DNA of 64,000 nucleotides from RPQJ01 sp963793005 (GCA_963793005.1 CAWBYP010000002.1:744001-808000), one strand, 5' to 3'; shown: positions 44,262 to 53,021, counted from the stretch's first letter. Translations and numbers: made by a program. Notes: generated by a model from the sequence alone, not told the origin.

Positions 44262-45295
44262 CGACTCTCGCGCTGCGCCGGCCGGACGACTGGCATCTGC
44301 ATCTTCGCGACGGCGCCCACATGGCTGCCGTGCTGCCATTCACCGCGGCGCGGTTTGCGCGCGCGCTTGTCATGCCGAACCTGAAGCCTCCGATGACGAC
44401 GACCGCGGCGCTCGGCGAGTACCGCGCGCGAATCCGCGCGGCACTGCCGGAAGGCGTGGATTTCGAGCCGTGGATGACGCTGTACCTGACGGACAGCACG
44501 CCACCGGATGAGATTCGCCGCGCCAGGGATTCTGGCTTCGTACTCGGCGCAAAGCTCTACCCAGCGGGTGCGACGACACACTCCGACGCGGGCGTGACCT
44601 CGATCGAGAACACCTGGCCCGCGCTCGAGGCGATGGCCGAGCTCGGCCTGGTGCTGCAGGTGCACGGCGAGGTGACCGAACCAGAGGTGGATGTCTTCGA
44701 CCGCGAGACCGCGTTCATCGACAGGGTTCTCACGCGGATCCTGGAGCGCGTTCCCGGCCTCAAGGTCGTCTTCGAGCACATCACCACGGCGGCTGCAGCC
44801 GAGTTCGTTCGCAGCGCGCGCGGTGGGCTGGCCGCCACCATCACGCCACAGCACCTGCTGATGAACCGCAACGCGATTTTCGAAGGCGGCTTGCGGCCGC
44901 ACCACTACTGCCTGCCGCTGCTGAAGCGCGAGCGGGACCGCGAGGCTCTGCTCGCGGCTGCGACCGGCGATAACCCGCGGTTCTTCCTTGGCACAGACAG
45001 CGCGCCGCATGCCCGGCACACCAAGGAGGCTCCCTGCGGGTGCGCGGGAATCTTCTCCGCTCATGCGGCGATCGAACTCTATGCCGAGGCGTTCGAGCAG
45101 GCGGGCCGGCTCGATCGCCTCGAGGCATTCGCGTCGGAGCGCGGAGCGGATTTCTACGGACTGCCACGCAATGAGCAGCGCATCTCGCTAAGCCGCGAGC
45201 CCTGGACCGTTCCGGATCACTACCCGTTTGGCGACGACAAACTCGTGCCGCTGCGCAGCGGGACCAGCCTCGCCTGGCGAGTGCTGCCGGCATGA
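44258..45295 (+). CDS. pyrC: Dihydroorotase, type II
   Basis: Zinc amidohydrolase of pyrimidine synthesis, 345 residues. The metal motif is DDWHLHLRDGAHM, the carboxylated Lys is expected in GAKLYPAGATTHSD, and the distal site is FLGTDSAPHARHTKEAPCGC. Length and the motif near KLYPAG identify the E. coli-type (type II) enzyme. The GTG start overlaps the M17 peptidase stop, and the stop overlaps the rnt start, each by four bases. Confidence 0.96.
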   Translation: MTTLALRRPDDWHLHLRDGAHMAAVLPFTAARFARALVMPNLKPPMTTTAALGEYRARIRAALPEGVDFEPWMTLYLTDSTPPDEIRRARDSGFVLGAKLYPAGATTHSDAGVTSIENTWPALEAMAELGLVLQVHGEVTEPEVDVFDRETAFIDRVLTRILERVPGLKVVFEHITTAAAAEFVRSARGGLAATITPQHLLMNRNAIFEGGLRPHHYCLPLLKRERDREALLAAATGDNPRFFLGTDSAPHARHTKEAPCGCAGIFSAHAAIELYAEAFEQAGRLDRLEAFASERGADFYGLPRNEQRISLSREPWTVPDHYPFGDDKLVPLRSGTSLAWRVLPA

Positions 45296-45975
45296 GCGAA
45301 GACCTGCAGGAGATCGGCATCTCCAGCCGCTTTCGCGGCTTCCTTCCGGTTGCCGTCGACGTCGAGACCGGTGGCTTCAACGCCAATACCGACGCCCTGC
45401 TGGAACTCGCGGCAGTCGTCATCGAGATGACGCCGTTCGGGGAGCTCAAACCGGGCGCGACTTTCCGCTACCACGTGCAGCCGTTCCATGGCTCGCGCAT
45501 CGACCCGGCGTCGCTCGCCGTGAACGGTATCGACCCGCACCATCCGCTCCGGCCGGCGATGCCGGAGAAGGAGGCGCTGACACAACTGTTCCGTGAAATC
45601 CGCAAGGCCGTGCGCGACACCGGCTGTACGCGCGCCGTGCTGGTCGGGCACAACGCTTCGTTCGACCTCGGGTTCCTGAATGCGGCAGTCGCGCGCAACG
45701 ACATCAAGCGCAACCCCTTCCACCCGTTCTCCAGCTTCGACACGGCCACGCTGGGCGGTGTCGCACTGGGCCAGACAGTGCTGTCGCGCGCCGTCAGCGC
45801 AGCCGGACTCGACTGGCACGCTGATTCCGCGCACTCGGCGATCTACGACGCCGAGCGCACCGCGTCGCTGTTCTGCAAGATCTGCAACCGCTTCCGGTTC
45901 ATGTACGAGGAAGCGCTCGAGCGTGCGCCGGAGCTGGCGACGCCCGACGCAGGCGAAGCCCCGCCGGTCGACTAG
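45292..45975 (+). CDS. rnt: Ribonuclease T
   Basis: DEDDh 3'-5' exoribonuclease of 227 residues that matures the ends of tRNA and other stable RNAs. Exo I is VAVDVETGGFNANTDALLE, Exo II is VGHNASFDLGFLNAAV, and Exo III is HSAIYDAERTASLFC with the catalytic His. It starts at the ATGA overlap with pyrC. The C-terminus is extended by about 12 residues. A strong hairpin follows two bases after the stop. Confidence 0.95.
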   Translation: MSEDLQEIGISSRFRGFLPVAVDVETGGFNANTDALLELAAVVIEMTPFGELKPGATFRYHVQPFHGSRIDPASLAVNGIDPHHPLRPAMPEKEALTQLFREIRKAVRDTGCTRAVLVGHNASFDLGFLNAAVARNDIKRNPFHPFSSFDTATLGGVALGQTVLSRAVSAAGLDWHADSAHSAIYDAERTASLFCKICNRFRFMYEEALERAPELATPDAGEAPPVD

Positions 45976-45977
45976 CA

Positions 45978-46029
45978 GGAGGGGACATTCTCCTTTTTCC
46001 GGTTGCGGAAAAAGGAGAATGTCCCCTCC
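45978..46029. repeat. Perfect 24-bp inverted repeat, REP-like or bidirectional terminator
   Basis: Arms 45978-46001 and 46006-46029 are exact reverse complements around a GTTG loop. The left arm begins GGAGGGGACATTCTCC and ends TTTTTCCG. The element fills the gap between the convergent rnt and grxD genes. The A/T stretch inside the stem is suited to termination on either strand, and the GGGGAC ends resemble the repeat at 20.9 kb. Confidence 0.85.
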
Positions 46030-46035
46030 CGTGGG

Positions 46036-46362
46036 TCAGGACTTTGCGGTGGCGCCCGCTTCGGTAAGCAGCGACTGCAATTCCCCGTTGCGGTACATCT
46101 CGTTCAGGATGTCCGAACCGCCGACCAGTTCGCCGCCGATGTAGAGCTGCGGATAGGTGGGCCAGTTCGAGTAGCGCTTGAGCCCTTCGCGGAGTTCCGG
46201 ATCCTCGAAAATATTGACGTGCAGGAACTTCGCGCCACAAGCCTCAAGCGTACGCACGGCCGATGCCGAAAAACCGCACTGCGGGAAGTCGGGCGTGCCT
46301 TTCATGTAGAGCACGACCGGGTTCGACTTGAGCTGGTCCTGGATTCTCTGGTTGATGTCCAC
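46036..46362 (-). CDS. grxD: Monothiol glutaredoxin, Grx4 type
   Basis: CGFS-type glutaredoxin of 108 residues that binds and transfers 2Fe-2S clusters. The motif is MKGTPDFPQCGFSASAV, followed by the cis-Pro region NWPTYPQLYIGGELVGGSD. It starts with GTG, with a GAGG ribosome site upstream. Complete, normal length. It lies downstream of the DUF1289 gene by seven bases. Confidence 0.96.
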   Translation of the reverse strand: MDINQRIQDQLKSNPVVLYMKGTPDFPQCGFSASAVRTLEACGAKFLHVNIFEDPELREGLKRYSNWPTYPQLYIGGELVGGSDILNEMYRNGELQSLLTEAGATAKS

Positions 46363-46369
46363 TCTTTGC

Positions 46370-46582
46370 TTACCTCGCGGCCGCTTTTTCGGCCGTCATC
46401 ATTCGCGCCTCGGCAGCGCCTGCAACCTCGAGCCGCGCAATCACGGCCCACCTTTCGGAAATGCTCATGCCACCCCAGCCCGCAATTTCATCGATGGTCC
46501 GGCCGCACCCAGTGCAACGACGTTGTGCGTCGAGTACGCAGACGTTTATGCAGGGCGACGCTGGACCGGCTGTATTGATCAC
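46370..46582 (-). CDS. DUF1289 protein
   Basis: Small cysteine-rich protein of 70 residues matching DUF1289: SPCINVCVLDAQRRCTGCGR with four Cys suggests a metal site, followed by EIAGWGGMSISERWAVIARL. GTG start. Function unknown. It is commonly encoded near redox or Fe-S genes, here upstream of grxD. Confidence 0.87.
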   Translation of the reverse strand: MINTAGPASPCINVCVLDAQRRCTGCGRTIDEIAGWGGMSISERWAVIARLEVAGAAEARMMTAEKAAAR

Positions 46583-46610
46583 GGAATGTCCGGGCAGGGC
46601 GCAGGAAGCG

Positions 46611-46639
46611 TTGAATTATGCGGATGCGTCGCCTATTCT
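46611..46639 (+). promoter_or_regulatory. Putative promoter of the PuuD-like gene
   Basis: TTGAAT (46611-46616) and TATTCT (46634-46639) are 17 bases apart, each matching four of six consensus positions. The start codon is 76 bases further on. The 133-base gap holds nothing else that I recognise. Confidence 0.35.
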
Positions 46640-46715
46640 TCAAACGCCCTTCGGCGGCGACCAAATTACGCTAACTTATTGTCGCTAAACGGTATTTTTT
46701 ACTGGAGCAGTCACG

Positions 46716-47318
46716 ATGAATCCCCTGACCTCGGTTCGCGGCTCGATTGCGACCGGATTCGCCGTCGCCCTCCTTGTTTCGTTGCTGGTCGGGCCGACCG
46801 GATTCATGGAACTCGGCCTGGCACGCTGGCTCCATGTCCTCTCCGGCGTGATGTGGATCGGACTCCTCTGGTACTTCAACGTCGTGCAAGTCCCTGCGCT
46901 CGCTGACGCTGCGATCGACAAGGGCGGCCCGGGCGGCGCCGGCATCTCGAAGTACGTCGCGCCGCGCGCGATGTTCTGGTTTCGCTGGGCCTCGCTGGCC
47001 ACCTGGCTCACCGGCGCGTGGTACCTGCTGCGTGCCGGGAACTTCGGCGGCGCCTTCATGCTCGGCCTCGGCAGCAGTCCGATGAATTACTACCAGCTCA
47101 TCATCGGCATTGGCGCCTGGCTCGGTACGATAATGCTGTTCAACGTCTGGGCACTCATCTGGCCGAACCAGAAGAAGATCCTCGGGCTGGTCCCGGCATC
47201 CGATGACGAGAAGACCCGGGCCCGAAAGGTCGCCCTGTACGCTTCGCGCATCAACTTCGTGCTGTCGATCCCGCTGCTCCTCTGCATGGGATCGGCATCA
47301 CACGGCCTGCCCTTCTGA
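46716..47318 (+). CDS. PuuD-type (urate hydroxylase N-terminal) membrane protein
   Basis: Membrane protein of 200 residues with about five hydrophobic segments. RWLHVLSGVMWIGLLWYFN, MNYYQLIIGIGAWLGTIMLF and WALIWPNQKKILG match the membrane domain of urate hydroxylase PuuD, with conserved His and Trp residues. Full PuuD carries a C-terminal cytochrome c domain; no CxxCH is present here. The short form is common in proteobacteria without purine catabolism genes, and its function is unknown. It is followed after eight bases by nadC. Confidence 0.85.
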   Translation: MNPLTSVRGSIATGFAVALLVSLLVGPTGFMELGLARWLHVLSGVMWIGLLWYFNVVQVPALADAAIDKGGPGGAGISKYVAPRAMFWFRWASLATWLTGAWYLLRAGNFGGAFMLGLGSSPMNYYQLIIGIGAWLGTIMLFNVWALIWPNQKKILGLVPASDDEKTRARKVALYASRINFVLSIPLLLCMGSASHGLPF

Positions 47319-47326
47319 CCCCCCGC

Positions 47327-48178
47327 ATGTCCGCCACTCCGTCCGACCTCGGGCAACAGGTAGCGCGCGCACTCGCGGAAGACGTCGGCGCGGGCGACCT
47401 GACCGCGGCACTCGTGCCTGCGGGACGCACTGGCAGTGCCACGCTGATAACTCGTGAACCAGCCGTGGTGTGCGGCCAGGCATGGGTCGACGAAGTATTC
47501 CGGCAGCTCGATCCGTCGGTTCGAATCACCTGGAACGTCTCCGAGGGCGCCTCGGTTCCCGCCGGGCAGCTGGTGTGCAGGCTCGAGGGATCCGCGAGAT
47601 CGCTGTTGACCGGCGAACGTACCGCGCTCAACTTCCTGCAGACGCTCTCGGGAACCGCGACAGTGGCAAGCCGCTATGCCGAGGCCCTCGATGGGCTGCC
47701 CTGCCGGGTTCTCGACACCCGCAAGACCATCCCTGGTCTCAGGCTGGCGCAGAAATATGCGGTGCGCTGCGGCGGCGGCAGCAATCACCGCATGGGCCTC
47801 TATGACGGCATCCTGGTAAAGGAAAATCACATCATGGCCGCGGGTTCGATCGCCGCGGCCGTCGCGGCAGCCCGGTCGCAACGGGTCGGCGTTCCGGTGG
47901 AGGTCGAGGTAGAGACACTCGACGAACTGCGACAGGTGCTGGAGGCTGGCGCCGACATGGCCCTGCTCGATGAATTCAGCCTCGACGACCTGCGCGCAGC
48001 AGTCACGATGAACCGCGCGCACCCGCGGGGTCCGATCAAGCTCGAGGCGTCAGGCAACGTGAGCCTGGACTCACTTCGCGCGATCGCGGAGACGGGCGTG
48101 GATTTCATCTCGGTCGGCTCGCTCACCAAGCACGTGCGCGCGATCGACCTGTCGATGCGGTTCGAGTTCGGCGCCTGA
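47327..48178 (+). CDS. nadC: Nicotinate-nucleotide pyrophosphorylase (carboxylating)
   Basis: Quinolinate phosphoribosyltransferase of 283 residues, de novo NAD synthesis. Conserved segments are TGERTALNFLQTLSGTAT, VLDTRKTIPGLRLAQKYAV and CGGGSNHRMGLYDGILVKEN. VEVEVETLDEL and LEASGNVSLDSLRAIAETGV complete the phosphate-binding barrel. Standard length. It is followed by the structured repeat region. Confidence 0.97.
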   Translation: MSATPSDLGQQVARALAEDVGAGDLTAALVPAGRTGSATLITREPAVVCGQAWVDEVFRQLDPSVRITWNVSEGASVPAGQLVCRLEGSARSLLTGERTALNFLQTLSGTATVASRYAEALDGLPCRVLDTRKTIPGLRLAQKYAVRCGGGSNHRMGLYDGILVKENHIMAAGSIAAAVAAARSQRVGVPVEVEVETLDELRQVLEAGADMALLDEFSLDDLRAAVTMNRAHPRGPIKLEASGNVSLDSLRAIAETGVDFISVGSLTKHVRAIDLSMRFEFGA

Positions 48179-48215
48179 CCGCGTGGCGTCCGCGTCACTT
48201 CACAAGCTCTCGGGC

Positions 48216-48287
48216 GCTCCGGATGGGGGAGTAGTTCCGCCTCGCGAAAGCCGACATGCTCGCCGGAACTACTCCCCCATCCGGAGC
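48216..48287. repeat. Hairpin element 1: perfect 24-bp stem around a conserved core
   Basis: Arms 48216-48239 and 48264-48287 are exact reverse complements (beginning GCTCCGGATGGGGGAGTAG). The 24-base loop and the first bases of the right arm (48241-48268) form a 28-base core that reappears inverted in the next hairpin. It lies between convergent nadC and the GGDEF-EAL gene. Confidence 0.88.
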
Positions 48288-48337
48288 ACCTGGACGGCTG
48301 CGGCTTGGATTTAGGCCGGAGGTTCGCCGCCAACGCA

Positions 48338-48413
48338 GGTCCGGGCCTACCGGGTCTATTCCGGCGAGCATGTCGGCTTTCGCGAGCCGGGGTAGACCCG
48401 GTAGGGCAGGACC
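48338..48413. repeat. Hairpin element 2: same core inverted, different stem
   Basis: Arms 48338-48358 and 48393-48413 pair over 21 bases with two mismatches, the inner 13 being perfect (CCTACCGGGTCTA). The loop contains, at 48359-48386, the exact reverse complement of the 28-base core of element 1. The stem sequence is unrelated to that of element 1. The 50 bases between the two elements contain no gene. Confidence 0.87.
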
Positions 48414-48421
48414 GGTCGACG

Positions 48422-51121
48422 TCAGCGGCTGCGGCCGTCCTCGCCGACCACGACGGCCTTGGTGATCCGCTGCGGCTGCGCGATGCCGTAGCCCTGGGCG
48501 TAATCCACGCCGAGGCTGCGCAGCATGTTGATGATCTCGGCGTTCTCCGCGAACTCCGCGATCGTGAGCTTGCCGGTCAGGTGGCCGATCTCGTTGATCG
48601 AACGCACCATCTCGCGGTCGATCGGGTCGTGGAGGATTTCCTTCACGAAGCTGCCGTCGATCTTCAGGAAGTCGACCGGGAAGTGCTTCAGGTAGCCGAA
48701 CGACGACAGGCCCGTGCCGAAATCGTCCAGCGCGAACTTGCAGCCCAGTTCCTTCAACGCCTGGATGAACCGGTTCGCCTGCGAGAAACTGGCGATCGCG
48801 GCCGTCTCGGTAATCTCGAAGCAGATCTTCGAGGCGTCGATGCCGCTCCTGTGGAACTGGTCGATCACGAACGGCAGGAACTTGTCGTCACCCAGGCTCT
48901 GGCCTGACAGGTTGATCGAGCACAAGGCCAGCCGCTCGCGCTCGTCCGAATCCGAGACCAGCCAGCGCAGCGCGTTCTCGATCACCCAGCGGTCGATCGC
49001 CGGGGTAATGCCATAGCGCTCCGCCGCGGCGATGAAGTGATCCGGCGAGACGATCTTGCCGTTCTCGTCCTTCATGCGCAGCAGCAGTTCGTAGTGTGCC
49101 CCGGGATCGGCCTTCTGCAGCGGCTGGATCGTCATCCGGTACAGCTCGAAGCGCGACTCCTCGAGTGCATTGTTGATGCGCGCAGCCCACTGCATCTCGC
49201 GGCGGCGGCGCATCAGGTCGAGGTCGTTTTCCTGGAAGCTGTAGACGCGATTGCGACCGGCTTCCTTCGCCGCCGCACAGGCGCTGTCGGCAGCGGACAG
49301 CAGTGCCGCCACGTCCTCGCTGTCGCCGGTGATCGGCACCACGCCCACGCTGCAACCGAGGCGGAACGTGCGCTCTTCCCAGATGAACTTGTACTCGGCG
49401 ATGGTTTCGCGCAGCTGCTCGGCCATCACCAGCGCCTCGTCCAGCGAGCAGCTCTCGAGCAGTACGCCGAATTCGTCGCCACCCAGCCGTGCCAGCGTAT
49501 CGCGCCAGCGGATCTTGGTCTTGAGCAGCGTGCCCATCTGCCCGAGCAGTGCGTCTCCTGCACTGTGGCCGCAGGTGTCGTTGATGATCTTGAACTGGTC
49601 CACGTCTATGTGGCAGAGCGCGTAGGACGTCTCGCGCGCCCGCGCGCTGCGCAGCGCGCGCTCAAGCCGCGACTCGAACTCGCGCCGGTTCACCAGGCCC
49701 GTCAGGATGTCGTGGCTGGCGTGGTAGGAGAGCTTGCGGTTCAACTCGCGGCTCTCACTGACGTCGTGGAACACCAGCACACCGCCGGACACCGCGCCCG
49801 AACCGTCCCGGATCGGCGAGGCCGTGCTCTCGATGTACATCTCGTTGCCGTCGCGCTTGATGAGCAGCGTCGGCCGCACCGACTTGATGGCCCTGCTGCG
49901 GCGCATTGCTACCGACAACGGGTTCTCCAGCGGCTCGCAGGTCTCTTCGTGGAAGCCGCGGAAGATGTCGTCGATGTGCCTGCCCTGGGCTTCCTCGAAC
50001 TTCCAGCCGGTGAGATCCTCGGCGACCGGGTTCAGGTATTCCATGATCAGGTGATGATCGGTGGTGATCACGCCGTCGCCGATCGACTGCAGCGTGATCT
50101 GCGCGCTCTCCTTCTCCTTGAAAAGCGCGTCCTCGTAGAGCTTGCGCTCGGTAATGTCGAATTCGACGCCCACCAGGCGGCGCAGCCTGCCCTCGCCGTC
50201 CACGCGCGCCCTGGCCCGGCTCACCACCCAGCGCCAGTCGCCCTTGCAGTGGCGCATGCGATGAGTGCTCTCGAACATCGGGGTCTTGCCGGCGATGTGG
50301 TCGCGGATCATCGCCTGCACGCGGGCCATGTCGTCCGGGTGCACCAGACGCCGCCAGTCCGGCTGGATCGCCGGGTCGTGCTCGTCGAATCCAAGCATCT
50401 TTCGCCAGCGCGGCGAGAAGTAGACGGTATTGTTCTCGACGTCGAAATCCCACATGCCATCGTTGGCCGTGTGCAGGGAGAGCGCATTTCGCTCCTCGAG
50501 GCGCCCGAGGTGACGCTGCACCCGCAGGCGCTCAAGGCCAGTGGCGAAACTCGCGCCGACGAGCTTGAGCAGCAGGTGCAGGTTCGCATCCCACCCGTCG
50601 CGGGGCTGCGAGGAACACAGCGCCATGAACCCGCACACGCGACCGTTCAGCGACAGCCCGCACACCAGCATCGATCGCACGCCGAGCTCGGCAAATCGCG
50701 CCGCGTCCGCAGCGTGTTCGCGCCGCGGAGCAAGCGTGTCGCGCAGCTCGAGGATGCGGAGGTGTTCGAGCTTGGTCGCGAGATACGGAATCCGCTCGAG
50801 CAGGTCGCCTTTCATGACCTGTGGGTCGAACGGCGTCAGCAGTCCCGTCGCACTCGCAACACGCTCGATCGTTGTCTTGTCGGGGTTGTAGAGCGCGATG
50901 CAGATCGCGTCGACGTCGACCGCCTCGCGCAGCGCATCCAGGTCGCGCTTGATGCAGTTGTCGCCGGTCTCGCTGGTGAGGGCAAGGAAATCGACGGAAA
51001 CCTTGGTGGCGAGGACGTCGAGACCGACCGTGGGACGGCCGCCGCTGCCGAAGACGACTTGTGTAGCCAGGAAATCCGGGCTTTCCTGCTCGTCGCCGCG
51101 CTCGGGTGCGGAACTCACCAT
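48422..51121 (-). CDS. GAF-PAS-PAS-GGDEF-EAL cyclic-di-GMP signalling protein
   Basis: Soluble protein of 899 residues. A GAF-like domain (about 50-215) is followed by two PAS domains (about 225-340 and 345-465), a GGDEF domain (about 470-630) with intact RLGGDEFGVLLES, and an EAL domain (about 640-890). The first EAL motif is changed to YELLLRM, keeping the metal-binding Glu. Other catalytic parts are present: SINLSGQSL, FEITETAAI, LDDFGTGLSSFGYL and LKIDGSF. It may both make and degrade c-di-GMP. No transmembrane segment. The sensory ligand is unknown. Confidence 0.92.
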   Translation of the reverse strand: MVSSAPERGDEQESPDFLATQVVFGSGGRPTVGLDVLATKVSVDFLALTSETGDNCIKRDLDALREAVDVDAICIALYNPDKTTIERVASATGLLTPFDPQVMKGDLLERIPYLATKLEHLRILELRDTLAPRREHAADAARFAELGVRSMLVCGLSLNGRVCGFMALCSSQPRDGWDANLHLLLKLVGASFATGLERLRVQRHLGRLEERNALSLHTANDGMWDFDVENNTVYFSPRWRKMLGFDEHDPAIQPDWRRLVHPDDMARVQAMIRDHIAGKTPMFESTHRMRHCKGDWRWVVSRARARVDGEGRLRRLVGVEFDITERKLYEDALFKEKESAQITLQSIGDGVITTDHHLIMEYLNPVAEDLTGWKFEEAQGRHIDDIFRGFHEETCEPLENPLSVAMRRSRAIKSVRPTLLIKRDGNEMYIESTASPIRDGSGAVSGGVLVFHDVSESRELNRKLSYHASHDILTGLVNRREFESRLERALRSARARETSYALCHIDVDQFKIINDTCGHSAGDALLGQMGTLLKTKIRWRDTLARLGGDEFGVLLESCSLDEALVMAEQLRETIAEYKFIWEERTFRLGCSVGVVPITGDSEDVAALLSAADSACAAAKEAGRNRVYSFQENDLDLMRRRREMQWAARINNALEESRFELYRMTIQPLQKADPGAHYELLLRMKDENGKIVSPDHFIAAAERYGITPAIDRWVIENALRWLVSDSDERERLALCSINLSGQSLGDDKFLPFVIDQFHRSGIDASKICFEITETAAIASFSQANRFIQALKELGCKFALDDFGTGLSSFGYLKHFPVDFLKIDGSFVKEILHDPIDREMVRSINEIGHLTGKLTIAEFAENAEIINMLRSLGVDYAQGYGIAQPQRITKAVVVGEDGRSR

Positions 51122-51212
51122 CGCGTTATCTCGGGCCCCCAGTCGTATGCACTCAGTGTGTCAGTGCGTTCGGCCCCGCATTGGAACTGGTCCACAGTTC
51201 AGATTGCTTATG

Positions 51213-51231
51213 GCGCCGCCACTTGCGGCGC
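51213..51231 (-). terminator. Hairpin downstream of the GT39 gene
   Basis: GCGCCGC and GCGGCGC pair perfectly around CACTT in the 139-base gap between the GT39 stop and the GGDEF-EAL start. A weaker hairpin (AGCTTG with CAAGCT, about 51242-51262) adjoins it. No clear T-run on the minus strand, so termination is only likely. Confidence 0.4.
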
Positions 51232-51260
51232 ATTCTGACATAGCTTGTAATGAAAGCAAG

Positions 51261-53021
51261 CTAACCCCCTGTATTTAAAGCGACATCTGGGGGCAGGTAA
51301 TACCGGGCGGCTGCGGGGTCTCCCGCCGACACGCAGACCGCATCCGGTGCGCCGGTGACGAGAAACCACTGCTGGTTGTTGGCCTTGCCGAGCGAAACAG
51401 CACTGGCATCCCCGAAACACCGGTCGCGCGCGCGCTTGCCCATGACGACGCCGCGTACCGGATCCGCGGCAAGCCACGCGGCTGCGTCATTCGCTTCGTC
51501 ATCTCGCTCCAGCGCACGCGCATTGCCGAAGTTCACAGTGGGACGCCGCAACTGCAGCAGGTACTGCTCCTTGGCGCCAACCAGCGCGAGTTCTGGTATG
51601 CCTGCACTTGCCTGCTCTACGCGCGCCATGAAGGCGCGCCCGGAACGTACATCGTTGATGCCGGGGTACACGACGAGCCCGGTGAAAACGAGCACCGCAG
51701 CCAGCACCCCCGCGTAGGCGAGCCAGCCATCGCGCACTCGCAGCACCGCGAGCACCGCGGCCGTGCAGATTGCGAGTCCCAGCAGCGGCAGCACCGGATT
51801 GATTCCGTACAGATCCGCGACGTGCCGTGCCCGGTCCGGCTGGACGGCCAGGAAAACGGCCGCGAGGCCGGCCACTGCCGCGATCGCACAACCGAGCCCG
51901 AAGGCGAGGCGGCGCGGCCCGCGCGCGCGCAGCAGTTCCGGCAGCCAGGGCCCGGCGGCCATCGCGAGCGCCGGCACGGCCGGCAGGATGTATAGCGTGC
52001 GCTTGCCCGTGCTCACGGTGAAGAACAGCACCACCATCAAGACCCAGGCCAGCAGCACCGCGATGAGCGTGGACCGGTCACGCATTGCCTCGCGCCATCG
52101 CGGCCACAGCCACGGAACCAGCGCGATCAGTGGAAGCCAGAAGAGCGGGATGATCTCGACGAAGTAGTAGTAGACGGGGGCATGGTGATGCCACGCATCC
52201 GCATAGCGGGTCACGGTCTGCCGGAACAGGATCTCATTGCGGTATGCGAGCAGGTCGCCGCCCGCCGTCGATGCCACCAGCATGGGCACCAGCCAGAGGC
52301 CAATCGCTATCAGCATCGCGACCGCGCCCGCGACGCCGAGTGCGCCGACACGCGGCACGGCAGCCCGCCACCGCCGTCGCACCAGCACCGCGAACGGCAG
52401 CAGCGCGAGCAGCGGCAGGAATCCAACGCCCTTGGTGATGACCCCGAGACCGGCCGCCGCCCATCCTGCCAGGAACCAGCCGCGGGCCGGGCCCAGGCAG
52501 AGATGGCGAAGAAGTCCATAGAGGCTGAGCGTCGTGAAGAAACACAGCACGGCGTCGATCTGTGCCTGCCGCGCCTGCCAGACGAACTGGAACGTGAGCA
52601 ACAGCACGAATCCCGTGGCGAGCCCCACCTCGCGCCCGCGCGCACGGCGCATCAGGTCGTAGGCAAGCATCACCGTGCCGAGGCCCGCGAGCAGCGACGG
52701 CAGCAGGAACCCGATGCGCAGCGACCCGGTCGCCGCAGTGGCGCTGGCGATCAGCCAGAAGAACAGCGGCGGCTTGTCGGCGTAGAGATCGCCACCGACC
52801 CGCGGAAACAACCAGTCACCCGAGCGCAGCATGTCCTGCGCGACGAGGGCGAAGCGTGGTTCGTCGGGCGCCCAGGGATCACGCAGGCCGAGCCCTGTGC
52901 CGATCAACAGCAACCCAAGCCCAAGCAACCACAGCACGTCGAGCGTGACATCCCGGCTTGATTCGCGGCCGGGACGCAGCAGGAGGTCGAGCAGCGTCGG
53001 CGCGCCGTCCCCGGCGGCCAC
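51261..53021 (-). CDS. Glycosyltransferase family 39 (ArnT/PMT-like)
   Basis: Polytopic membrane protein of 586 residues with about 11-12 hydrophobic helices. The first periplasmic loop holds LRDPWAPDEPRFALVAQDML with the DE motif of GT39 enzymes, followed by WLFPRVGGDLYADKPPLFFW. Such enzymes transfer a sugar from a polyprenyl-phosphate donor to a lipid or protein on the periplasmic side; ArnT adds aminoarabinose to lipid A. The upstream GT2 gene would make the donor. GTG start directly after the GT2 stop. Acceptor unknown. Confidence 0.9.
   Translation of the reverse strand: MAAGDGAPTLLDLLLRPGRESSRDVTLDVLWLLGLGLLLIGTGLGLRDPWAPDEPRFALVAQDMLRSGDWLFPRVGGDLYADKPPLFFWLIASATAATGSLRIGFLLPSLLAGLGTVMLAYDLMRRARGREVGLATGFVLLLTFQFVWQARQAQIDAVLCFFTTLSLYGLLRHLCLGPARGWFLAGWAAAGLGVITKGVGFLPLLALLPFAVLVRRRWRAAVPRVGALGVAGAVAMLIAIGLWLVPMLVASTAGGDLLAYRNEILFRQTVTRYADAWHHHAPVYYYFVEIIPLFWLPLIALVPWLWPRWREAMRDRSTLIAVLLAWVLMVVLFFTVSTGKRTLYILPAVPALAMAAGPWLPELLRARGPRRLAFGLGCAIAAVAGLAAVFLAVQPDRARHVADLYGINPVLPLLGLAICTAAVLAVLRVRDGWLAYAGVLAAVLVFTGLVVYPGINDVRSGRAFMARVEQASAGIPELALVGAKEQYLLQLRRPTVNFGNARALERDDEANDAAAWLAADPVRGVVMGKRARDRCFGDASAVSLGKANNQQWFLVTGAPDAVCVSAGDPAAARYYLPPDVALNTGG

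Noticed and set aside
46716..47318. Naming the membrane protein puuD as a urate-oxidising enzyme
   Set aside because: Only the membrane domain is present, with no cytochrome c motif and no purine catabolism genes nearby.
48216..48413. Integron attC sites
   Set aside because: Structured inverted repeats, but no integrase, no recognisable R boxes with GTTRRRY, and no gene cassettes.
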